Origin: Shimia abyssi
Lineage (GTDB): Bacteria; Pseudomonadota; Alphaproteobacteria; Rhodobacterales; Rhodobacteraceae
NCBI RefSeq assembly: GCF_003014475.1
Contig: NZ_PYGJ01000008.1
Span: 62,001 to 126,000 of the forward strand
Direction: 5' to 3'
DNA length: 64,000 nt
Shown: positions 34,525 through 44,791 of the stretch, piece after piece
Position numbering within the stretch: position 1 is the stretch's first letter
Layout of the letters: every line of letters starts with the position of its first letter
Position numbers and translations under genes: made by a program
Notes under the pieces: generated by a model
The model's input: only the letters and a program-made list of their open reading frames with translations
Database searches by the model: none
Told to the model about the DNA's origin: nothing

Positions 34525-35030
34525 GTTTTATTCGGCCCGAAGCGCGTGCGGCGCTGATGCAATGGCGCGAAGTTCTGATTGGCGGCGCGGTGGCTGTGCT
34601 CGGGTTTTGGTGGGCCAGCGGATTTGGGTTGCTGCAATGGCTGGGCTTTGCGCTGATCGCGGTAGGGGTGGTGCTGATCTTGACTGGCATCCAGCGGGGG
34701 CGGTTCCGTTCAGGGCGCGGTGGACCCGGTGTGGTGCAGGTGGACGAGGGCGAAGTAACGTACTACGGGCCGCTGAATGGCGGATCGGTGGCGATGGCAG
34801 ATCTGATGCGCCTGGAGCTGGACGGCGGGTCGCGCCCAGCGGTTTGGGTGCTGACACAGGCCGGTGTGCAACCCTTGCAGATCCCCGTTAATGCAGAAGG
34901 TGCGGACGGGCTGTTTGACGCCTTTGCCACTTTGCCGGGGTTAAAGACAGAAGCCATGCTGGCCAAACTCAAGGCCCGGCCCAATCACTCGGTTGTGATC
35001 TGGCAGAAACCGGGCATGTTGTTGCATTGA
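34521..35030 (+). CDS. Small two-helix membrane protein, function unknown
   Basis: This 169-residue protein has two adjacent hydrophobic helices (about residues 19-35 and 37-55). A soluble C-terminal half follows, beginning VQVDEGEVTYYGPLNGG and resembling a small beta-rich (PH-like) domain. It is conserved in character with hypothetical proteins of Rhodobacterales, as far as I can judge. The start overlaps the kinase-like gene by four bases. Next comes gshA after 76 bases on the same strand. No catalytic motif is visible. Confidence 0.7.
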   Translation: MSFIRPEARAALMQWREVLIGGAVAVLGFWWASGFGLLQWLGFALIAVGVVLILTGIQRGRFRSGRGGPGVVQVDEGEVTYYGPLNGGSVAMADLMRLELDGGSRPAVWVLTQAGVQPLQIPVNAEGADGLFDAFATLPGLKTEAMLAKLKARPNHSVVIWQKPGMLLH

Positions 35031-35106
35031 AGCGGCATGGATTGACATGGACCTGAATTGGGATCACCACTGCCAAACTTGACATCCTTGGATCGGAGCA
35101 AAAAGC

Positions 35107-36477
35107 ATGTCCATCCCACAGTCCGGCGGCGGACCGATTGAACATCACGATCAGTTGGCTGAATATCTCGAAAGCGGGTGCAAACCACGTGAAGACTGGC
35201 GCATTGGCACCGAGCACGAGAAGTTTGGTTATTGCAAAGACACGCACAAACCACTGCCTTATGAGGGCGAGCGCTCGATCCTTGCGGTGCTTGAAGGGCT
35301 ACGCGATGGGCACGGCTGGGCACCGCTGGAAGAGGGCGGCAAGCTGATCGGGCTGGAAAAAGACGGCGCGAACGTGTCGTTGGAACCGGGTGGGCAGCTG
35401 GAGTTATCTGGCGCACCGCTGGAAAACATCCATCAGACCTGTGATGAAGTGAATCAACACCTGTCGGATGTAAAGGACATCGCCGACAAGATCGGTGTGA
35501 AGTTTATCGGCCTGGGCGCGGCACCGGAGTGGAGCCATGAGCAGATGCCGGTGATGCCAAAGGGGCGTTACAAGCTGATGACGGAATACATGGACCGGGT
35601 TGGGACCATGGGCAAAGTCATGATGTATCGTACCTGTACGGTGCAGGTGAACCTTGATTTCGCGTCCGAGGCGGACATGGTGCAAAAGCTGCGCGTGGCG
35701 TTGGCATTGCAGCCGGTTGCCAATGCGCTGTTTGCAAATTCACCGTTTCTGGATGGCAAGCCCAATGGGGTGAAATCGACACGCGGGCTCGTGTGGCGCA
35801 ATCTTGACGATGCGCGCACCGGCATGTTGCCGTTTGTGTTCGAAGACGGCTTTGGGTTTGAGGCATGGGTACAATATGCGCTCGATGTGCCGATGTATTT
35901 TGTCTATCGCGATGGCAAATACATTAACGCGCTGGGTATGTCGTTTCGCGATTTCCTGAAGGGTGAATTGCCTGCGCTACCCGGCGAGACACCAACGCTG
36001 AGCGACTGGGCGGACCATCTGACGACGGCCTTCCCTGAGGCGCGGATCAAGAAATACATGGAGATGCGCGGCGCTGATGGCGGCCCATGGCGGCGTTTGT
36101 GTGCGCTACCCGCATTCTGGGTGGGGCTGATGTATGATCAGTCGTCGCTGGATGCGGCGTGGGACCTGGCCAAAGGCTGGGACGCTGAAACGCGCGAGGC
36201 GTTGCGGGTGGCAGCGTCAGAACAGGCGTTGCAGGCGCAGGTTGGTAATATCAATATGCATGATCTCGCACGGGAGGTTGTGGCGATTTCTGAAGCGGGG
36301 TTGAAAGCGCGCGGTCAGGCCGGGGCCGGCGGGCTGGTGCCGGATGAGACACATTTTCTGAACGCGCTAAAGGAAAGCGTGGAGAGCGGAAAAGTACCTG
36401 CGGACGAGTTGCTGGATCATTATCACGGCGATTGGGGTGGCGACCTGAGCCGGATTTACGGCGAATATAGTTACTAA
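35107..36477 (+). CDS. gshA: Glutamate-cysteine ligase (plant/alphaproteobacterial type)
   Basis: The 456-residue cytoplasmic enzyme makes gamma-glutamylcysteine, the first step of glutathione synthesis. Motifs of the GCS2 group are visible: GTEHEKFGY near residue 37, GANVSLEPGGQLELSG near 85 for glutamate and metal binding, and MYRTCTVQVNLDF near 175. The two Cys residues used for redox control in plant enzymes are not obvious to me. The gene has a GGAGC site before ATG and is followed 27 bases later by a Rho-independent terminator, so it closes the transcription unit. Confidence 0.92.
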   Translation: MSIPQSGGGPIEHHDQLAEYLESGCKPREDWRIGTEHEKFGYCKDTHKPLPYEGERSILAVLEGLRDGHGWAPLEEGGKLIGLEKDGANVSLEPGGQLELSGAPLENIHQTCDEVNQHLSDVKDIADKIGVKFIGLGAAPEWSHEQMPVMPKGRYKLMTEYMDRVGTMGKVMMYRTCTVQVNLDFASEADMVQKLRVALALQPVANALFANSPFLDGKPNGVKSTRGLVWRNLDDARTGMLPFVFEDGFGFEAWVQYALDVPMYFVYRDGKYINALGMSFRDFLKGELPALPGETPTLSDWADHLTTAFPEARIKKYMEMRGADGGPWRRLCALPAFWVGLMYDQSSLDAAWDLAKGWDAETREALRVAASEQALQAQVGNINMHDLAREVVAISEAGLKARGQAGAGGLVPDETHFLNALKESVESGKVPADELLDHYHGDWGGDLSRIYGEYSY

Positions 36478-36503
36478 GTCACTGGCGTTGTGAATTGAAA
36501 TGG

Positions 36504-36534
36504 AGGGCGGCTTGCGGGGTCGCCCTTGTTTTTG
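36504..36534 (+). terminator. Rho-independent terminator after gshA
   Basis: AGGGCG at 36504-36509 pairs with CGCCCT at 36521-36526, with an 11-base loop, and is followed by TGTTTTT. It starts 27 bases after the gshA stop codon on the same strand. Confidence 0.75.
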
Positions 36535-37433
36535 CGATTGAGCGGGCACGACCATAGAACGGCTGATGGCTGATGCCTTCAAGCTATTGCGCTGGTAGCT
36601 ATTGAGGTGGACTGGAAAACCGCGCAGCAAGAAAACCCACAAGCCCCTTTGCGTTTCATCCAACAAAAGAGGCCAGAACAATCTGAAGCCCTCAGATGTG
36701 TATCAAGCACAAGGTGCCAAAATTCATTAAGAGGGGAGTGGAGGTCAGAAAACAGACGATCCAGAAACGGCGCTTGCATCATCAAGCCGCCACATGATCT
36801 TGAACAGAAACCGAAACAGAACCTTCAATTCAAAAACGGTTCATCAACCCGAAGGCCCGTGAAGACGGGCAGAGAGCAATAACCAAAGGAAGACCTGTTT
36901 CATCAATCTCGATACTTTGAATGACGTGTATCGTCCTAAATTACTTGCTAAAAAAGGGGCAGGATTTCAACCAGCCGGGTTGAACTAAAATCACTGCACA
37001 TACCAATCGCTCAATTCTTTATGGGCAACCTGACAGCAACAGCTGTATTTTTCGGAATTGCGTCGGCTTCGACTTGAACGCCATAATTTCGTACGGATGA
37101 GCTGGAAGTTGATCTGGTAGGGACGACTTTTCCTATGTCTTAGTTTGGATATACCCGGGACAAGTATCTAAAGTAACAATTCTATGAAAATCGTGCTGAC
37201 TTTGCCGAGAGGACGGCTATCACCAGACCAATCCTTGCAGCTGGTACCGTAGCATCGGCAGACGCTACTTGTTAGGATTAAGAGGGCTGACCCAGTGATT
37301 GAAAATCCAATCCCTGCTGTCCTCTTTGCGAAAGTCAAAGACACTGCTGGTGCATAACCTTCAGATCATGAATTATGATCATGCATATTGAAAACATGAT
37401 ACTGTTAAATCAAAAGACTGAGGACTGTGCATT
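36535..37433. other. Long intergenic region before hutC; no supportable gene
   Basis: About 900 bases lie between the gshA terminator and hutC. The sequence is more AT-rich than its surroundings. Open frames of up to 104 codons at 36367-36882 on both strands have no homologue I recognise and no ribosome-binding site. Visible structure includes a GCCCGT/ACGGGC hairpin at 36855-36870. An inverted repeat GATCAT-N5-ATGATC at 37364-37380, about 55 bases before the hutC start, may be an operator. The region could be decayed foreign DNA. Confidence 0.5.
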
Positions 37434-38126
37434 TTGCTGAAAGCGGCGTTTCGGGAAGTCAAAGAGATCATACGTGATCGAATTGTCGAAGGGGTTTGGA
37501 AACCCGGCGAATTGATCCCCAACGAGATAGATCTCGCCGTTGAATTCGGGTGCGCTCGCGCGACGGTGAATAGGGCTGTTCGGGAGCTCGCGGAAGAGGG
37601 TCTGGTGGAACGCAGACGCAAAGCCGGGACGCGGGTATTGGCGTCGCCAGTTCGGCGCGCGCAGTTTGAAATTCCAATTGTACGTAAGGAAATTGAAAGC
37701 CAGGGCCAAATATACCGTCATGCCGTGGTGGGTCAAAAGGTCAATAAAGCACCGGACTGGCTACGCGCGCGGATGAATTTGGACATTGGGGCACTCGCCC
37801 TTCATGTCACTTGCGTACATTATGGAGACAACAACCCATATCAATTCGAAGATCGCTGGATCAACTTGGCAGCGTTGCCGCACGCGGCCGATGCTGATTT
37901 TACAAAAACTGGGCCAAATGAATGGTTGATTGAAGCTGTGCCTTATTCTGATGCAGAAATCAGCTTCTCAGCGACCGCAGCTGACAAGGAACTGGCAAGC
38001 TACTTGGATTGCGCGGTGGGCGATCCACTGTTTTTGGCGGAACGATCAACCTGGTGGCGTGGCGATGCCATTACATATGTCCGAATGACATTCCAACGTG
38101 GTCATCGGATGACCACGAAGTATTGA
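37434..38126 (+). CDS. hutC: Histidine utilisation repressor (GntR/UTRA)
   Basis: The 230-residue regulator has an N-terminal GntR winged helix (about 3-70, with PNEIDLAVEFGCARATVNRA). A UTRA ligand-binding domain follows (about 90-225), where YQFEDRWIN and the final FQRGHR are typical of HutC, which senses urocanate. I use the TTG at 37434: an in-frame TGA 15 bases earlier leaves no ATG option, and GAGG stands about ten bases upstream. The gene converges on hutF, ending one base before it. It probably binds the palindrome between hutF and hutI and perhaps the repeat near its own start. Confidence 0.9.
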   Translation: MLKAAFREVKEIIRDRIVEGVWKPGELIPNEIDLAVEFGCARATVNRAVRELAEEGLVERRRKAGTRVLASPVRRAQFEIPIVRKEIESQGQIYRHAVVGQKVNKAPDWLRARMNLDIGALALHVTCVHYGDNNPYQFEDRWINLAALPHAADADFTKTGPNEWLIEAVPYSDAEISFSATAADKELASYLDCAVGDPLFLAERSTWWRGDAITYVRMTFQRGHRMTTKY

Positions 38127-39494
38127 TCATGAGAAATCCCGCAGTTCTGACACTGCTTTTTTGTAACTCGCAATAATTTCGTCACGGTGAATGTGTTGCC
38201 CGCCGCGGACCATATGGCGCCCGGCTGACCACACGTCTTGTACCATGCTGGAGTCACCGGTGAATGCGAATGCATCAAGTATGGTGTCTTCCCGCAATCC
38301 AAATAGATTCCTGTGCTGCATGTCGAGAGCAACCAGGTCCGCCCATTGCCCAACCGCAATTTGCCCAGACCCGCGGCCTGCCGCCAGGGCGCCGCCTTCG
38401 CAGATACTCGAAAAAATTCTGCGTCCTGTAGAGTGGTTATCTGTGGCTAAAGCCGCGCGCGTTTTGTCACGCAAGCGTTGCGTTGTATCAAGGACGCGCA
38501 TTTCTTCCGCCAAAGAAATTATGATATTGCTGTCAGAACCAATGGATATTTTGCCTTGGGAGTTCATCCAGCGCACGCCATCAAAAATACCGTCACCAAG
38601 CGAGGCTTCTGTAATTGGGCAGAGGCCCGCAACCACTCCGGTCGAGGCAAGCCCTGTTGTCTCGTGAGGCAGCATTTGGGTGGCATGAATCATGCACCAA
38701 CGTTTGTTTAGGTCGAGATTTGCCAAAGCCCATTCGACAGGGCGCGCGCCCAGGGCTTCCTTGACCTCTTCGACTTCGGCAATTTGCTCTGCGATATGGA
38801 TGTGGATCGGACTATCGGGCAAAAGTGCCGCGGTCTGTACAAGCTGATCAGGGGAAACAGCCCTAAGGCTGTGCGGTGCGACACCGATTGTGGAGTCCGC
38901 AGGCAATTCCGCCAGAGTTTCACGCGCGGTCGTGACGAGATTTGCGTATCTTTCCGGGTCGTTTCCAAATCGAAGTTGGCCTCGATTTAGAGGGCGCTGA
39001 TCGCAGCCGCCATATTGATACTGCACGGGCAAGAGCGTTAGACCAATGCCGCTGTGGGCTGCGGCGGCAATGATGCGATCCGCCATTTCACTGATCCTGT
39101 TATAAGGCGCGCCGCCGATCTGATGGTGCAGGTAGTGAAATTCGACGTTGGTCGCAAACCCGGCTTCCAACATTTCCAATTGGACAAGCGCGGCAATCGA
39201 TTGAAGCTGGTCTGGGTTAATTCTGTCCAGGAACTGGTACATTAGGTTGCGCCAGGTCCAGAAACTGTCGGTTGAGTTTTTTCCGCGCCGTTCCGTCAAA
39301 CCCGCCATTGCGCGCTGAAATGCGTGGCTGTGACTGTTGGCCGGAGCAGGAAGTAGAACCGAAACACGATTATTATTTTCAGGCGCGCCAGGACGGATGC
39401 CATTGATACGACCGTCATCAGCAATGTCTATGTTGACGTGGTGGCGCCACCCTTCCGCCGTTAGAATTTGGTCTGCCCAGATGGTTGTGGTCAT
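38127..39494 (-). CDS. hutF: Formimidoylglutamate deiminase
   Basis: This 455-residue amidohydrolase-fold enzyme converts N-formimino-L-glutamate to N-formyl-L-glutamate and ammonia. It has NSHSHAFQRAMAG near residue 55 with the metal-binding His pair, HIHIAEQ near 230, and SIGSDSN near 318 with the catalytic Asp. HutF together with HutG marks the five-step histidine pathway instead of direct HutG-type formiminoglutamase. The gene is divergent from hutI across a 75-base promoter region and convergent with hutC. Confidence 0.93.
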   Translation of the reverse strand: MTTTIWADQILTAEGWRHHVNIDIADDGRINGIRPGAPENNNRVSVLLPAPANSHSHAFQRAMAGLTERRGKNSTDSFWTWRNLMYQFLDRINPDQLQSIAALVQLEMLEAGFATNVEFHYLHHQIGGAPYNRISEMADRIIAAAAHSGIGLTLLPVQYQYGGCDQRPLNRGQLRFGNDPERYANLVTTARETLAELPADSTIGVAPHSLRAVSPDQLVQTAALLPDSPIHIHIAEQIAEVEEVKEALGARPVEWALANLDLNKRWCMIHATQMLPHETTGLASTGVVAGLCPITEASLGDGIFDGVRWMNSQGKISIGSDSNIIISLAEEMRVLDTTQRLRDKTRAALATDNHSTGRRIFSSICEGGALAAGRGSGQIAVGQWADLVALDMQHRNLFGLREDTILDAFAFTGDSSMVQDVWSAGRHMVRGGQHIHRDEIIASYKKAVSELRDFS

Positions 39495-39506
39495 CTCAGT
39501 TACCGC

Positions 39507-39557
39507 TTGACATATTATTATGAGCAGACATAAAACATTTTTGTATAATTTTTACAA
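39507..39557. promoter_or_regulatory. hutI promoter with candidate HutC operator
   Basis: TTGACA at 39507-39512 and ATAAAA at 39530-39535 with a 17-base spacer form a plausible sigma-70 promoter reading toward hutI. Just downstream, TTGTATAATTTTTACAA at 39541-39557 is a near-palindrome with TTGTA/TACAA arms, close to the TGTATATACA sites known for HutC. A repressor there would block hutI-H-G-U and could affect divergent hutF. Confidence 0.7.
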
Positions 39558-39569
39558 GGGTAAACGCAG

Positions 39570-40763
39570 GTGCTTCTTAGAAATGCGAAGTTGGCGACCC
39601 AAATTGGGACTGCGCCGTACGGTTTGATCGAGCACGGGGCAATTGCGATTGATGGCAGCCGGATTTCTTGGGTAGGCGTCGATAATGAAATTCCAGTTGA
39701 GTTTTCTCACCTCAGCGAGGTGAATCTGGAAGGGCGACTAATCACACCGGGTTTCATCGACTGTCACACACATATCGTTGCAGGTGGAAATCGTGCCCAA
39801 GAATTTGAGATGCGTTTGAACGGAGCATCCTATGAAGAAATCGCAAGGTCAGGGGGTGGCATTGTCTCGACCGTCAACGCGACACGTGCCGCTTCGGAGA
39901 GTGACCTGGTCGCAGAGGCATTGCCGCGCGTAGATGCTTTGATTGCGGAGGGAGTTAGCGTTCTTGAAATCAAATCAGGGTACGGGTTGGACAAGGACAC
40001 AGAATTGCGCATGCTGCGTGCAGCGCGCCAGATCGAAAAGGAACGGCCAGTCAAAGTTGTGACAACGTTCCTAGGGGCCCATGCGCTTCCGCTTGAGATG
40101 GCAAACCAAAGCGATCACTATATCGATGAGGTTTGTATTCCCACACTTCTTGCAGCGCATGCCGAGGATCTGGTGGACGCTGTCGATGGATTTTGCGAAG
40201 GCATCGCATTTCAACCAAACCAAATCGCACGTGTATTTGATGCCGCAAAAAAACTTGGCTTGCCAGTTAAATTGCATGCAGAGCAGCTTTCCAATCTTGG
40301 CGGTGCCAAGCTTGCTGCAAGTTATGGTGCGCTAAGTGCGGATCACATTGAATATCTGGACGAACAAGGCGTGAAAGCCATGGCGAAGGCTGGAACAACT
40401 GCGGTCATATTACCGGGGGCCTTTTACACACTTCGCGAGACGCAGCAGCCGCCAATTGATCTTTTGCGCTTGAACCGTGTTCCGATGGCCTTGGCCACAG
40501 ATTCAAACCCGGGTTCTTCGCCGCTTACGTCTTTGCTTTTGACAATGAACATGGGCTGCACACTTTTCCGAATGACACCGGAGGAAGCTTTAGCAGGGGT
40601 CACTAAAAACGCGGCGAAGGCGCTTGGTCTTAGTGACTGTGGATCACTTGCGGCCGGAATGCGGGCTGATCTTGCGGTATGGGATGTAGACCATCCAGCT
40701 GAGCTGTCTTATCGGATTGGGTTTAACTCTCTATTCACACGCTTTTTTGGAGGCCGCGCATGA
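39570..40763 (+). CDS. hutI: Imidazolonepropionase
   Basis: The 397-residue amidohydrolase opens 4-imidazolone-5-propionate to formiminoglutamate. The metal motif [12 protein letters not shown] is near residue 65, [10 protein letters not shown] near 312 contains the catalytic Asp, and HAEQLSN near 235 contributes a further His. The start is GTG at 39570 with AAGGG nine bases before; no ATG lies nearby in frame. It is the first gene of the hutI-H-G-U operon, and its stop overlaps the hutH ATG by four bases. Length is typical (400 to 410). Confidence 0.93.
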   Translation: MLLRNAKLATQIGTAPYGLIEHGAIAIDGSRISWVGVDNEIPVEFSHLSEVNLEGRLITPGFIDCHTHIVAGGNRAQEFEMRLNGASYEEIARSGGGIVSTVNATRAASESDLVAEALPRVDALIAEGVSVLEIKSGYGLDKDTELRMLRAARQIEKERPVKVVTTFLGAHALPLEMANQSDHYIDEVCIPTLLAAHAEDLVDAVDGFCEGIAFQPNQIARVFDAAKKLGLPVKLHAEQLSNLGGAKLAASYGALSADHIEYLDEQGVKAMAKAGTTAVILPGAFYTLRETQQPPIDLLRLNRVPMALATDSNPGSSPLTSLLLTMNMGCTLFRMTPEEALAGVTKNAAKALGLSDCGSLAAGMRADLAVWDVDHPAELSYRIGFNSLFTRFFGGRA

Positions 40764-42298
40764 CGACGCTTGACCTTACTCCAGGCGCGGTGACCCTGTC
40801 ACATTTGGCGGAAGTCTATTGGGATGGAACACCCATTCGCCTGAACAAGGACTGTCGACCCCAAGTCGAAGACGCCGCTAAGTGCATCGCGGTTGCCGCA
40901 TCGGGCGAGGCGCCGGTTTACGGTGTGAACACGGGCTTCGGAAAACTTGCGTCAATGAAAATCGCCAAGGAAGATACGGCCACTCTGCAGCGCAATTTGA
41001 TCTTGAGTCATTGCTGCGGAGTCGGTGCAAAAATTCCAACGCATTTAGTGCGCCTCATGATGACTCTAAAGCTTCTGAGCTTTGGGCGGGGTGCATCCGG
41101 AGTACGGTGGGAATACATTGAACTTTTGCAAGACATGCTTGCAAAGGGAGTCATTCCGGTCATTCCAAGTCAGGGATCTGTTGGTGCTTCGGGGGATTTG
41201 GCGCCATTAGCGCATATGACCGCAGTCGTAATCGGAGAGGGTCAAGCTGAGTTTGAAGGGGAGATACTCCCCGGTGCTCAAGCTTTGGATCGCGCTGGTC
41301 TCACGCCGATTGCATTGGGCCCAAAAGAAGGTCTGGCGTTTATCAATGGTACCCAGTTTTCCACAGCTTTCGGACTGGCCGGGTTGTTTCAGGCATGGCG
41401 CGCTGCGCAAAACGCACTTGTTATTTCCGCCATGTCGACCGACGCGATCATGGGTTCGACAGCGCCACTTCACCCGGAGATTCACGCATTGCGTGGTCAA
41501 CGCGGACAAATTGAGGCCGCCTCCGCGATGCGCGCAGTTCTCGACGGTTCGGTCATTCGTGAAAGCCACCGCGAAGGCGACAGCCGCGTACAGGATCCAT
41601 ATTGCATTCGTTGTCAGCCTCAGGTGACGGGTGCCGCAATGGATGTTCTCAGGCAGGCAGCATTCACGTTGCAGATTGAAGCCAACGCAGCCACGGATAA
41701 CCCCCTTGTTCTGACAGATTCAGATTTGATTGTTTCTGGCGGCAACTTCCACGCAGAGCCCGTCGGGTTTGCAGCGGACATGATCGCATTGGCGCTTTCG
41801 GAAATTGGTGCGATCAGTCAAAGGCGCATTGCCTTGATGGTCGACCCGGCCTTGAGCTTTGATCTCCCGCCATTCCTAGCAAGTGATCCTGGCTTAAACT
41901 CTGGATTGATGATCGCCGAAGTAACCACGGCAGCATTGATGAGTGAGAACAAACATCTTGCTAACCCGTGCGTCACGGACTCCACCCCAACCAGCGCCAA
42001 CCAGGAAGACCATGTTTCGATGGCCGCACATGGAGCGCGTCGATTGACGCGAATGGTTGAGAACCTGAACTACATCCTTGGCGTCGAGTTGTTGTGTGGC
42101 GCACAGGGTGTTGAATTTCGAATGCCGCTCACCACGAGCGAACCACTGCAGCTGGTTCTGAAACGGCTTCGTCAGAGTGTCGATACATTGGGAGAGGATC
42201 GGTATTTGGCACCCGACCTCGAAGCCGCTGCGCGGCTTGTTGGTTCCGTGGAATTGACTTGGATCAGTGGTGTTGCCTTGCCGGAGTTGGACACTTGA
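40760..42298 (+). CDS. hutH: Histidine ammonia-lyase
   Basis: This 512-residue enzyme removes ammonia from L-histidine to give urocanate. The MIO-forming Ala-Ser-Gly triad stands in [14 protein letters not shown] near residue 145. The N-terminal [11 protein letters not shown] near 55 and the [10 protein letters not shown] segment near 412 are standard active-site pieces. It overlaps hutI by four bases at its start and hutG by four bases at its end (TTGA). Nothing is missing compared with the family. Confidence 0.95.
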   Translation: MTTLDLTPGAVTLSHLAEVYWDGTPIRLNKDCRPQVEDAAKCIAVAASGEAPVYGVNTGFGKLASMKIAKEDTATLQRNLILSHCCGVGAKIPTHLVRLMMTLKLLSFGRGASGVRWEYIELLQDMLAKGVIPVIPSQGSVGASGDLAPLAHMTAVVIGEGQAEFEGEILPGAQALDRAGLTPIALGPKEGLAFINGTQFSTAFGLAGLFQAWRAAQNALVISAMSTDAIMGSTAPLHPEIHALRGQRGQIEAASAMRAVLDGSVIRESHREGDSRVQDPYCIRCQPQVTGAAMDVLRQAAFTLQIEANAATDNPLVLTDSDLIVSGGNFHAEPVGFAADMIALALSEIGAISQRRIALMVDPALSFDLPPFLASDPGLNSGLMIAEVTTAALMSENKHLANPCVTDSTPTSANQEDHVSMAAHGARRLTRMVENLNYILGVELLCGAQGVEFRMPLTTSEPLQLVLKRLRQSVDTLGEDRYLAPDLEAAARLVGSVELTWISGVALPELDT

Positions 42299-43098
42299 AA
42301 ACCTTCGAAGTCGAGCGCGGCGATGGCCCCATTGTGCTTGGTCAGCCTCACGGTGGAACGTGGGTTCCTGACCATATTTTTGCACGGTTAAATCCGTTGG
42401 GGCAGGGGCTTGATGACACGGATTGGCACATCACGCGTCTTTATGAAGGCCTGCTAGAGAGCGCTACTGTGGTGCGCTCCAATGTGCATCGTTATGTGAT
42501 AGACGCCAACCGCGATCCGGAAGGTGCGTCGCTTTACCCAGGACAAAACACGACGAACCTATGCCCGCTGACAGATTTTGATGGGGCGTCTATCTGGGCA
42601 AGCGGGCAGGCGCCGTCTGATGAAGAAATCCTGGACCGTCGCGAAGCGTATCATGTGCCATATCATATGGCTCTTGCAGCAGAACTGGACAGAGTGCGTG
42701 CAAAACATGGTGTCGCCATACTATTTGACTGTCATTCAATACGTTCAAAAATCCCCTTTCTATTTGAAGGTACTCTGCCTGTGTTCAGCATCGGCACCAA
42801 CAATGGGACCACATGCGCACGTTCTATTGAAGATGCGGTGTCTCGGGGTTGCGGCGCAGCGGAGGGATTTGACACAGTTTTAAATGGCCGTTTCAAAGGC
42901 GGCTGGACCACCCGGCATTACGGTCGCCCCGAAGCGGGCCAACATGCCATCCAAATGGAATTGGCTCAATCCGCCTACATGATCGAGTCGTCTCCTTGGC
43001 TCTACCGCGAGGATCTTGCCGGACCTCTTCGCGTGGTTCTCAGGGATATTCTAAATGAAATTAAAGACATAGCGCTCAGCGGCGCATTACAAGCCTGA
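42295..43098 (+). CDS. hutG: N-formylglutamate deformylase
   Basis: The product of about 267 residues hydrolyses N-formyl-L-glutamate to glutamate and formate, completing the HutF branch. [11 protein letters not shown] near residue 17 and DANRDPEG near 68 fit the N-formylglutamate amidohydrolase family, as do [10 protein letters not shown] near 145 and [14 protein letters not shown] near 210. The start is most likely TTG at 42295, overlapping the hutH stop; an ATG at 42259 would add 12 residues and overlap hutH by 40 bases. A GGAG lies about ten bases before the TTG. Confidence 0.9.
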   Translation: MKTFEVERGDGPIVLGQPHGGTWVPDHIFARLNPLGQGLDDTDWHITRLYEGLLESATVVRSNVHRYVIDANRDPEGASLYPGQNTTNLCPLTDFDGASIWASGQAPSDEEILDRREAYHVPYHMALAAELDRVRAKHGVAILFDCHSIRSKIPFLFEGTLPVFSIGTNNGTTCARSIEDAVSRGCGAAEGFDTVLNGRFKGGWTTRHYGRPEAGQHAIQMELAQSAYMIESSPWLYREDLAGPLRVVLRDILNEIKDIALSGALQA

Positions 43099-43108
43099 GG
43101 AGATGGAG

Positions 43109-44791
43109 ATGAATCAACCGCGCCACAATATTCGAGATGTGTTTCCACCAACCGGTCCTGAAATCTCTGCTAAGAGCTGGCTGACAGAGGCACCGATGCG
43201 CATGTTGATGAACAATTTGCATCCAGATGTCGCTGAAAATCCGCATGAACTGGTGGTCTATGGCGGCATCGGCCGTGCTGCGCGGACTTGGAAAGATTTT
43301 GACCTCATTGTCGATACGCTTAGAGACTTGGAAGACGATGAAACTCTGCTTGTCCAGTCTGGCAAGCCGGTTGCTGTGGTCAAAACTCATAGTGATGCAC
43401 CACGCGTATTGATCGCAAATTCAAACCTCGTTCCGAACTGGGCGAATTGGGATCACTTTAACGAGCTCGATAAAAAGGGCCTGATGATGTACGGGCAAAT
43501 GACCGCAGGTTCCTGGATTTATATTGGGACCCAAGGAATCGTGCAGGGCACGTATGAGACATTTGCCGAAGCGGGCCGTCAACACTACAACGGAAATCTG
43601 ACGGGGAAATGGATTCTCACCGGCGGACTTGGCGGAATGGGTGGGGCTCAACCACTGGCAGCAGTCTTCGCTGGTGCCTCGTGTCTCGCTGTTGAGTGTA
43701 ATCCCGAGAGCATCGAGTTCCGGCTGCGCACCAAATACCTTGATGAAAAGGCCGATACACTGGATGAAGCCCTTGAGATGATTGCGCGCTGGACAAAGGC
43801 CGGTGAAGCAAAATCTGTGGGGCTTTTGGGCAATGCTGCGGATGTATTTCCCGAATTGGTAAAACGCACCGAAGAAGGCGGCATTCGACCCGACATCGTG
43901 ACCGACCAAACCAGTGCACATGATCCCATAAATGGCTACCTGCCTCAGGGGTGGACTATGGCGCAGTGGAAGGAAAGGCGAGAGAGCGCGCCAAAAGAAG
44001 TGGAGGCGGCGGCGCGGCGCAGTATGAAAGTACAAGTCGAGGCCATGTGCAACTTCCATGCGATGGGTATTCCAACAGTGGATTATGGTAATAACATTCG
44101 TCAGATGGCGCTGGAGGAAGGGCTGGAGAATGCTTTTGATTTCCCAGGGTTTGTGCCAGCCTATATTCGGCCGTTGTTTTGTCGCGGCATAGGTCCATTC
44201 CGATGGGCCGCATTGTCTGGCGATCCCGAGGATATCGCCAAAACAGACACCAAGATGAAAGAATTGTTTCCCGACAACAAGCATCTGCACAATTGGCTAG
44301 ATATGGCGCAAGAACGTATTGCGTTTCAAGGCTTGCCAGCCCGCATCTGCTGGATCGGTTTGGGAGACCGACATCGTGCCGGTCTGGCTTTCAACGAAAT
44401 GGTGGCCAATGACGAATTGAAAGCCCCGGTGGTGATCGGCCGCGACCATCTGGATTCCGGCTCTGTCGCGTCACCAAACCGAGAAACCGAGTCCATGAAG
44501 GACGGTTCCGATGCGGTCAGTGATTGGCCGCTTCTAAATGCGCTGGTTAATACGGCTTCCGGTGCAACTTGGGTCAGTCTGCATCATGGCGGTGGAGTTG
44601 GCATGGGCTTTTCACAGCATTCTGGTGTGGTAATTTGTGCAGACGGTACACCGCAGGCCGCAAAGCGACTAGAGCGCGTCCTGTGGAATGATCCGGCGAG
44701 CGGCGTTTGGCGCCACGCTGATGCAGGATACGATGACGCAATAGAATGCGCCAAAGAGCATAATCTGCGGCTTCCAGGTATCCTTGGATGA
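43109..44791 (+). CDS. hutU: Urocanate hydratase
   Basis: The protein of about 560 residues hydrates urocanate to imidazolonepropionate using tightly bound NAD+. The nucleotide motif [13 protein letters not shown] is near residue 175; [20 protein letters not shown] (near 265) and [13 protein letters not shown] near 495 are all family blocks. The ATG at 43109 has GAGGAG six bases before it and is preferred over the ATG at 43103, which would be too close. The stop overlaps an ATG (ATGA) that opens the broken hutD. This is the last intact gene of the operon. Confidence 0.94.
   Translation: MNQPRHNIRDVFPPTGPEISAKSWLTEAPMRMLMNNLHPDVAENPHELVVYGGIGRAARTWKDFDLIVDTLRDLEDDETLLVQSGKPVAVVKTHSDAPRVLIANSNLVPNWANWDHFNELDKKGLMMYGQMTAGSWIYIGTQGIVQGTYETFAEAGRQHYNGNLTGKWILTGGLGGMGGAQPLAAVFAGASCLAVECNPESIEFRLRTKYLDEKADTLDEALEMIARWTKAGEAKSVGLLGNAADVFPELVKRTEEGGIRPDIVTDQTSAHDPINGYLPQGWTMAQWKERRESAPKEVEAAARRSMKVQVEAMCNFHAMGIPTVDYGNNIRQMALEEGLENAFDFPGFVPAYIRPLFCRGIGPFRWAALSGDPEDIAKTDTKMKELFPDNKHLHNWLDMAQERIAFQGLPARICWIGLGDRHRAGLAFNEMVANDELKAPVVIGRDHLDSGSVASPNRETESMKDGSDAVSDWPLLNALVNTASGATWVSLHHGGGVGMGFSQHSGVVICADGTPQAAKRLERVLWNDPASGVWRHADAGYDDAIECAKEHNLRLPGILG

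Noticed and set aside
43421-44290. Minus-strand open frame of 289 codons opposite hutU
   Set aside because: hutU is certain on the other strand and this frame has no family similarity.
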